Source of the DNA: Acidithiobacillus sp.
GTDB lineage: Bacteria; Pseudomonadota; Gammaproteobacteria; Acidithiobacillales; Acidithiobacillaceae
Direction: 5' to 3'
DNA length: 10,522 nucleotides
NCBI GenBank assembly: GCA_027445725.1
Contig: DAIAVG010000031.1
Location: forward strand, 1 to 10,522
The position numbers and the translations under genes are program-made. The notes below the pieces were generated by a model that was not told the DNA's origin, did not search any database, and worked only from the letters and a program-made list of their open reading frames with translations. Positions 7,435 to 10,522 of this stretch are shown here, piece by piece; positions within the stretch are counted from its first letter, which is position 1; the number at the start of each line of letters is the position of its first letter.

Positions 7435-9540
7435 TCACGCATGGTGACTACTCCTGTCATAGTGTTCCAGTAAGCGGTCCTGAGCCGATTTACAGGCGGC
7501 ATCCGGGGTCTTACGCAGAAAATCATAAGCACCATCGGCACGCATGGCCCAAGCGTTACAATCATCCTCCAAGTACAGCTGAAGGGTTTCCCTGAGTACG
7601 CGTGCGCGCAAGTCGGGGTCGAAAATGGGTATCGCCACTTCCAGGCGGCGAAAGAAATTGCGTCCCATCCAGTCGGCACTGGATATCCAAAGCTTGGGAT
7701 GTCCGCCATTCCCGAAGTAATAGACGCGGCTGTGTTCGAGAAAACGACCGACAATGGAACGTACCCGGATATGCTCAGAGACGCCCGGTATGCCGGGACG
7801 TAAGGCACAGGCGCCGCGTACCACCAGGTCGATTTCCACTCCAGCCTGGGAGGCCCGGTACAGGGCGCGAATCAGGTCTGGCTCGACCAGCGCATTCACC
7901 CGCGCGATGATGCGGCCCTTCACGCCGTGCTGAGTCTCCGCCACAATGGCATCACGTATCCCGCTGAACATTGTAAAGGGACTTTGCAGCAGGCAACGCA
8001 GTTGCGGCGCCTTGCCCATACCGGTGATGTGCATGAACAGGTCATTCATGTCCGCCGTGATGTCAGGATTTGCGGTGAGCAGGCTGAGATCGGTATAAAT
8101 CCGCGCATTGCGGGGATGATAATTGCCAGTACCCAGATGCCCGTAAAGGCGAATCCCCTCCTCCTCACGGCGCAAGATCAATATCATCTTGGCATGGACC
8201 TTGTGGTTGACCACGCCGTATACTACCTGCACACCCACCTCTTCCAAGCGCTCCGCCATGCGGATGTTATTGGCTTCATCAAAACGCGCCTTGAGTTCGA
8301 CCACGGCCGTGACCTGTTTGCCCGTCATGGCCGCTTCTATCAGCGTATCAATAATGGGAGAGTCCGGGGTGGTGCGGTACAACGTCTGCTTGATACCGAT
8401 GACCTGCGGATCGCTGGCCGCTTGGCGGAGGAAATCCAGAACTGGATTGAAGCTCTGGTATGGGTGGTGGAGAAGAATGGGCGCCTCGCGCAGTTGCGCG
8501 AATATATTCTCCGGGCGGGAACAAGCCGATGGTAGTCCCGGCACAAAAGGCGGGAAAAGCAGGTCGGGGCGGGGGACCATGTCGATGATGGCTGCCAGCC
8601 GTGACAGATTCACGGGTCCCAGCAGCGAATAAAGATTATCCTCACCAAGCTCAAAATGCTTCAGAAGATAGTCGACCACCTCGCGCGGACAGTTATTGGC
8701 GACTTCCAGTCGTACTGCCTCGCCAAAAGGGCGCATCGGTAATTCATCGGCCAACGCATTGAGGAGATTATCCACCTCCTCCTCATCCACAAAGAGTTCA
8801 CTGTTGCGAGTTACCCGGAACTGATAAAAACCCTGAATGGTCAGGCCCGGAAAGAGCGTTTGCACATGTTCGTGAATGATAGAGGAGAGAAACACGAAAT
8901 CATTGGGACCCGCCAGATGTTCCGGAATCTGGATGATGCGAGGGAGAATGCGCGGCGCCTGCACAATGGCGATAGGGCTGCGTCGCCCATAAGCATCCTG
9001 ACCCTCCAGAACGATGGCGAAATTCAGCCCCTTATTCTGTACCTTGGGAAAAGGATGGGCCGGGTCGAGGCTTAACGGGGTGAGCAGGGGCATCACCTCG
9101 GTCTGGAAATAATTGCTGATCCAACGTTTTTGGGCGGCTCGCCACTCGCATCGACGCAACAGGCGGATACCTTCTTTGGCCAGGGCGGGTAGCAGTCGTT
9201 GATTCAGGCAGCGATACTGCGCAGAGATGATTTCGTGGGCCATTTTGGCTACGGCTTCAATTTCGCGATTGGGTCCGAGCATATCCGGCCCCGAGGGGCC
9301 GGCGCCGAACTTGCGCCGCTGGAGAAGCCCTGCCATGCGTACTTCAAAAAATTCGTCCAGATTGTTGGAAACGATGGTCAGATAACGTAAACGCTCCAGC
9401 AGGGGCACATGTGGATCATCTGCGAGGGCCAGTACCCGCCGGTTAAATTCGAGGACGCTGAGATCACGGTTGAAATAGAGATCGGGATTATCCAGAGAGG
9501 GCGCCGCATCAGCTTTTTGCGGGGCAGGTGTCTCATTCAT
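7435..9540 (-). CDS. ppk1: Polyphosphate kinase 1
   Basis: A 701-residue PPK1, which reversibly polymerises the gamma-phosphate of ATP into inorganic polyphosphate. The N-terminal domain begins [20 protein letters not shown] (about 18-37), and [14 protein letters not shown] opens the next domain. The phospholipase-D-like catalytic domains carry the phosphorylated histidine in HKVHAK (His449), with ARFDEANNI before it and [16 protein letters not shown] after it. The second conserved histidine is in [14 protein letters not shown] (His614). Length and motif spacing match E. coli PPK (688 residues), so the enzyme should be active. I take the ATG at 9538-9540, whose ATGA overlaps the folD stop and which has GGGGA seven bases upstream. 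A longer frame from a GTG at 9639 would lie inside folD and adds an unrelated N-terminus. It is followed after 12 bases by the ParA-type gene. The operon layout is the only visible sign of regulation; no Pho box was found. Confidence 0.96.
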   Translation of the reverse strand: MNETPAPQKADAAPSLDNPDLYFNRDLSVLEFNRRVLALADDPHVPLLERLRYLTIVSNNLDEFFEVRMAGLLQRRKFGAGPSGPDMLGPNREIEAVAKMAHEIISAQYRCLNQRLLPALAKEGIRLLRRCEWRAAQKRWISNYFQTEVMPLLTPLSLDPAHPFPKVQNKGLNFAIVLEGQDAYGRRSPIAIVQAPRILPRIIQIPEHLAGPNDFVFLSSIIHEHVQTLFPGLTIQGFYQFRVTRNSELFVDEEEVDNLLNALADELPMRPFGEAVRLEVANNCPREVVDYLLKHFELGEDNLYSLLGPVNLSRLAAIIDMVPRPDLLFPPFVPGLPSACSRPENIFAQLREAPILLHHPYQSFNPVLDFLRQAASDPQVIGIKQTLYRTTPDSPIIDTLIEAAMTGKQVTAVVELKARFDEANNIRMAERLEEVGVQVVYGVVNHKVHAKMILILRREEEGIRLYGHLGTGNYHPRNARIYTDLSLLTANPDITADMNDLFMHITGMGKAPQLRCLLQSPFTMFSGIRDAIVAETQHGVKGRIIARVNALVEPDLIRALYRASQAGVEIDLVVRGACALRPGIPGVSEHIRVRSIVGRFLEHSRVYYFGNGGHPKLWISSADWMGRNFFRRLEVAIPIFDPDLRARVLRETLQLYLEDDCNAWAMRADGAYDFLRKTPDAACKSAQDRLLEHYDRSSHHA
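9537..9540 (-). promoter_or_regulatory. ATGA stop/start overlap coupling folD and ppk1
   Basis: On the minus strand the folD TGA (9537-9539) is embedded in ATGA with the ppk1 ATG (9538-9540), a classic termination-reinitiation site. With GGGGA seven bases upstream, this fixes the ppk1 start and shows both genes share one transcript. Confidence 0.8.
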
Positions 9541-10400
9541 GTGCTTATCCCCATGCGTTGCTCTGCCGCAATCAGGGTGTTCTGCAAGAGTGTGACTACC
9601 GTCATGGGTCCGACCCCACCGGGGACCGGAGTGATCCACGCCGCACGTTGCTCTGCGCCAGCAAAGTCCACATCGCCGGTAAGACGCCCGTCCGGAAGAC
9701 GATTAATTCCTACATCGATGACCACTGCCCCCTCACGAATCCACTCGCCGGGTATCAGTCCCGGTTTGCCTGCCGCCGCGATGAGCAGTTCGGCGCGTCC
9801 CACATGGGCTGCGAGATCGCGGGTGAAGCGGTGGCAGACGGTCACCGTCGCCCCGGCCAGGAGGAGTTCCAGTGCCATGGGCCGCCCGACAATGTTGGAT
9901 GCGCCGACAATCACCGCTTCTTTCCCTCTGACCTCTATGCCGGTTTCCTGAAGCAAAGTCATGATGCCGGCGGGCGTACAGGAGCGCAGCAAAGGCGCGC
10001 GCAGCGCAAGGCGGCCCACATTATAGGGGTGAAAACCATCGACATCCTTTTCGACGGCAATGGCCTCAATGATTTCTTCAGGATCAAAATGCGACGGAAG
10101 GGGCAACTGTACCAGAATGCCATCCACGGCATTATTAGCGTTTAGTTCGGTAATATGGGCCAGGAGCTGTTGTGGCGTGCTGTCTACAGGAAGATTGGCA
10201 GAAAAAGAGCTAATACCTACAGAAGCACAGGTATCCCGCTTTTTCTGCACATAGACCTGAGACGCAGGATCGGCCCCGACTAGCACTACCGCAAGACCGG
10301 GGGAGCGTCCATAACGCTGAAGAAATGCCTGACTGCGACGAGTGACATCCGCCTGTATTTTTTTTGCTATAGCTTTGCCATCAATGCGTTGTGCAGTCAT
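9537..10400 (-). CDS. folD: Bifunctional methylenetetrahydrofolate dehydrogenase / methenyl-THF cyclohydrolase
   Basis: A 287-residue FolD that interconverts 5,10-methylene- and 10-formyl-tetrahydrofolate with NADP, supplying one-carbon units for purine and formyl-Met-tRNA synthesis in the cytoplasm. The catalytic YVQKK motif puts Tyr50 and Lys54 at the E. coli positions. Also visible are [11 protein letters not shown] (about 92-102), [15 protein letters not shown], the dinucleotide-binding GASNIVGRP (about 165-173) and the C-terminal signature [10 protein letters not shown]. Length equals the family norm. The ATG at 10398-10400 has AGAGG five bases upstream. Its stop codon shares the ATGA overlap with ppk1. 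FolD is usually unlinked to polyphosphate genes, so its place at the head of this operon probably reflects shared expression and not a shared pathway. Confidence 0.96.
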   Translation of the reverse strand: MTAQRIDGKAIAKKIQADVTRRSQAFLQRYGRSPGLAVVLVGADPASQVYVQKKRDTCASVGISSFSANLPVDSTPQQLLAHITELNANNAVDGILVQLPLPSHFDPEEIIEAIAVEKDVDGFHPYNVGRLALRAPLLRSCTPAGIMTLLQETGIEVRGKEAVIVGASNIVGRPMALELLLAGATVTVCHRFTRDLAAHVGRAELLIAAAGKPGLIPGEWIREGAVVIDVGINRLPDGRLTGDVDFAGAEQRAAWITPVPGGVGPMTVVTLLQNTLIAAEQRMGIST

Positions 10401-10522
10401 CAGGACCTCTTTGCCAAGGTCTCAATGCTCAGGAAGAATTTGTGACCCATGAAAAATTTACCTGTGTGCGAACAGCGAGCGAGCCAACTCGGCAGAGGGC
10501 AGCGAATTGGATGCTTCTCAAA
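10400..10522 (-). other. folD upstream region with an open frame running off the window
   Basis: On the minus strand a frame is open from the window edge to a TGA at 10400-10402 that overlaps the folD ATG by one base (TGATG). It encodes 40 residues ending in SIETLAKRS, with an internal ATG at 10448-10450 that would give a 16-residue peptide. It could be the C-terminus of a preceding operon gene, a short leader peptide, or chance. The composition upstream of the internal ATG (several Cys, Pro and Trp) does not look strongly protein-like. No good sigma70 promoter was recognised here. Confidence 0.25.

Noticed and set aside
7927..8535. 202-codon plus-strand open frame opposite ppk1
   Set aside because: It is a shadow of the conserved catalytic region of PPK1, including the phosphorylated-histidine motif on the other strand.
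9541..9639. N-terminal extension of PPK1 from a GTG at 9639
   Set aside because: It lies entirely within folD and adds 33 residues unlike PPK1; the ATGA overlap with its own ribosome binding site is a better start.
9409..10145. 180- and 205-codon plus-strand open frames opposite the ppk1 start and folD
   Set aside because: Both are antisense to folD, whose motifs are all intact. Two overlapping shadows in different frames cannot both be genes and neither looks protein-like.
10449..10522. Plus-strand partial frame starting MKNLPVCEQ at the right edge
   Set aside because: It is only 24 codons to the edge, with a poorly spaced ribosome binding site and no recognisable sequence; it would need more flanking sequence to be considered.
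1..10522. CRISPR arrays, tRNA or rRNA genes, toxin-antitoxin pairs, defence systems
   Set aside because: No spaced direct repeats, no cloverleaf or rRNA-like stretches and no small gene pairs were seen; nearly all sequence is accounted for by the genes listed.

Overview
The window reads as a bacterial chromosome segment of moderately high GC content with tightly packed genes and long antisense open frames that are only shadows. The families and their arrangement fit a gamma-proteobacterium-like acidophile such as Acidithiobacillus. That placement comes from general recognition of the proteins and was not tested by any search.

Layout. (1) Positions 1-599 hold the 5' part of an IS1182/IS5-type transposase on the minus strand, cut by the window edge, with a likely IS end at about 583-599. 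(2) On the minus strand, 613-1395 encodes a small outer-membrane beta-barrel protein with a signal peptide. Its stop lies about 13 bases from the apparent IS end. (3) A roughly 300-base divergent intergenic region (1396-1697) separates it from a plus-strand pair: a DsbG/DsbC-like periplasmic thiol:disulfide protein (1698-2549) and a complete aminopeptidase N (pepN, to 5179). (4) A 151-base convergent spacer without a convincing terminator follows. (5) The rest, up to 10400, is a minus-strand operon read from right to left: folD, ppk1, a ParA/MinD-family ATPase and a CYTH-CHAD protein. Spacing is very tight: a 4-base ATGA overlap, a 12-base gap and a 17-base overlap.

How the genes work together. 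FolD is a housekeeping folate enzyme at the head of the operon. The next three genes make a plausible polyphosphate module. Ppk1 makes polyphosphate. The CHAD domain belongs to a family known to bind polyphosphate and its granules, while its CYTH half is a triphosphate-tunnel fold with the ExExK motif. The ParA-type ATPase between them belongs to a family that positions DNA and other intracellular cargo. The most interesting hypothesis from this window is that this trio makes and spatially distributes polyphosphate granules. The DsbG-like protein and PepN are translationally coupled but have no obvious shared pathway.
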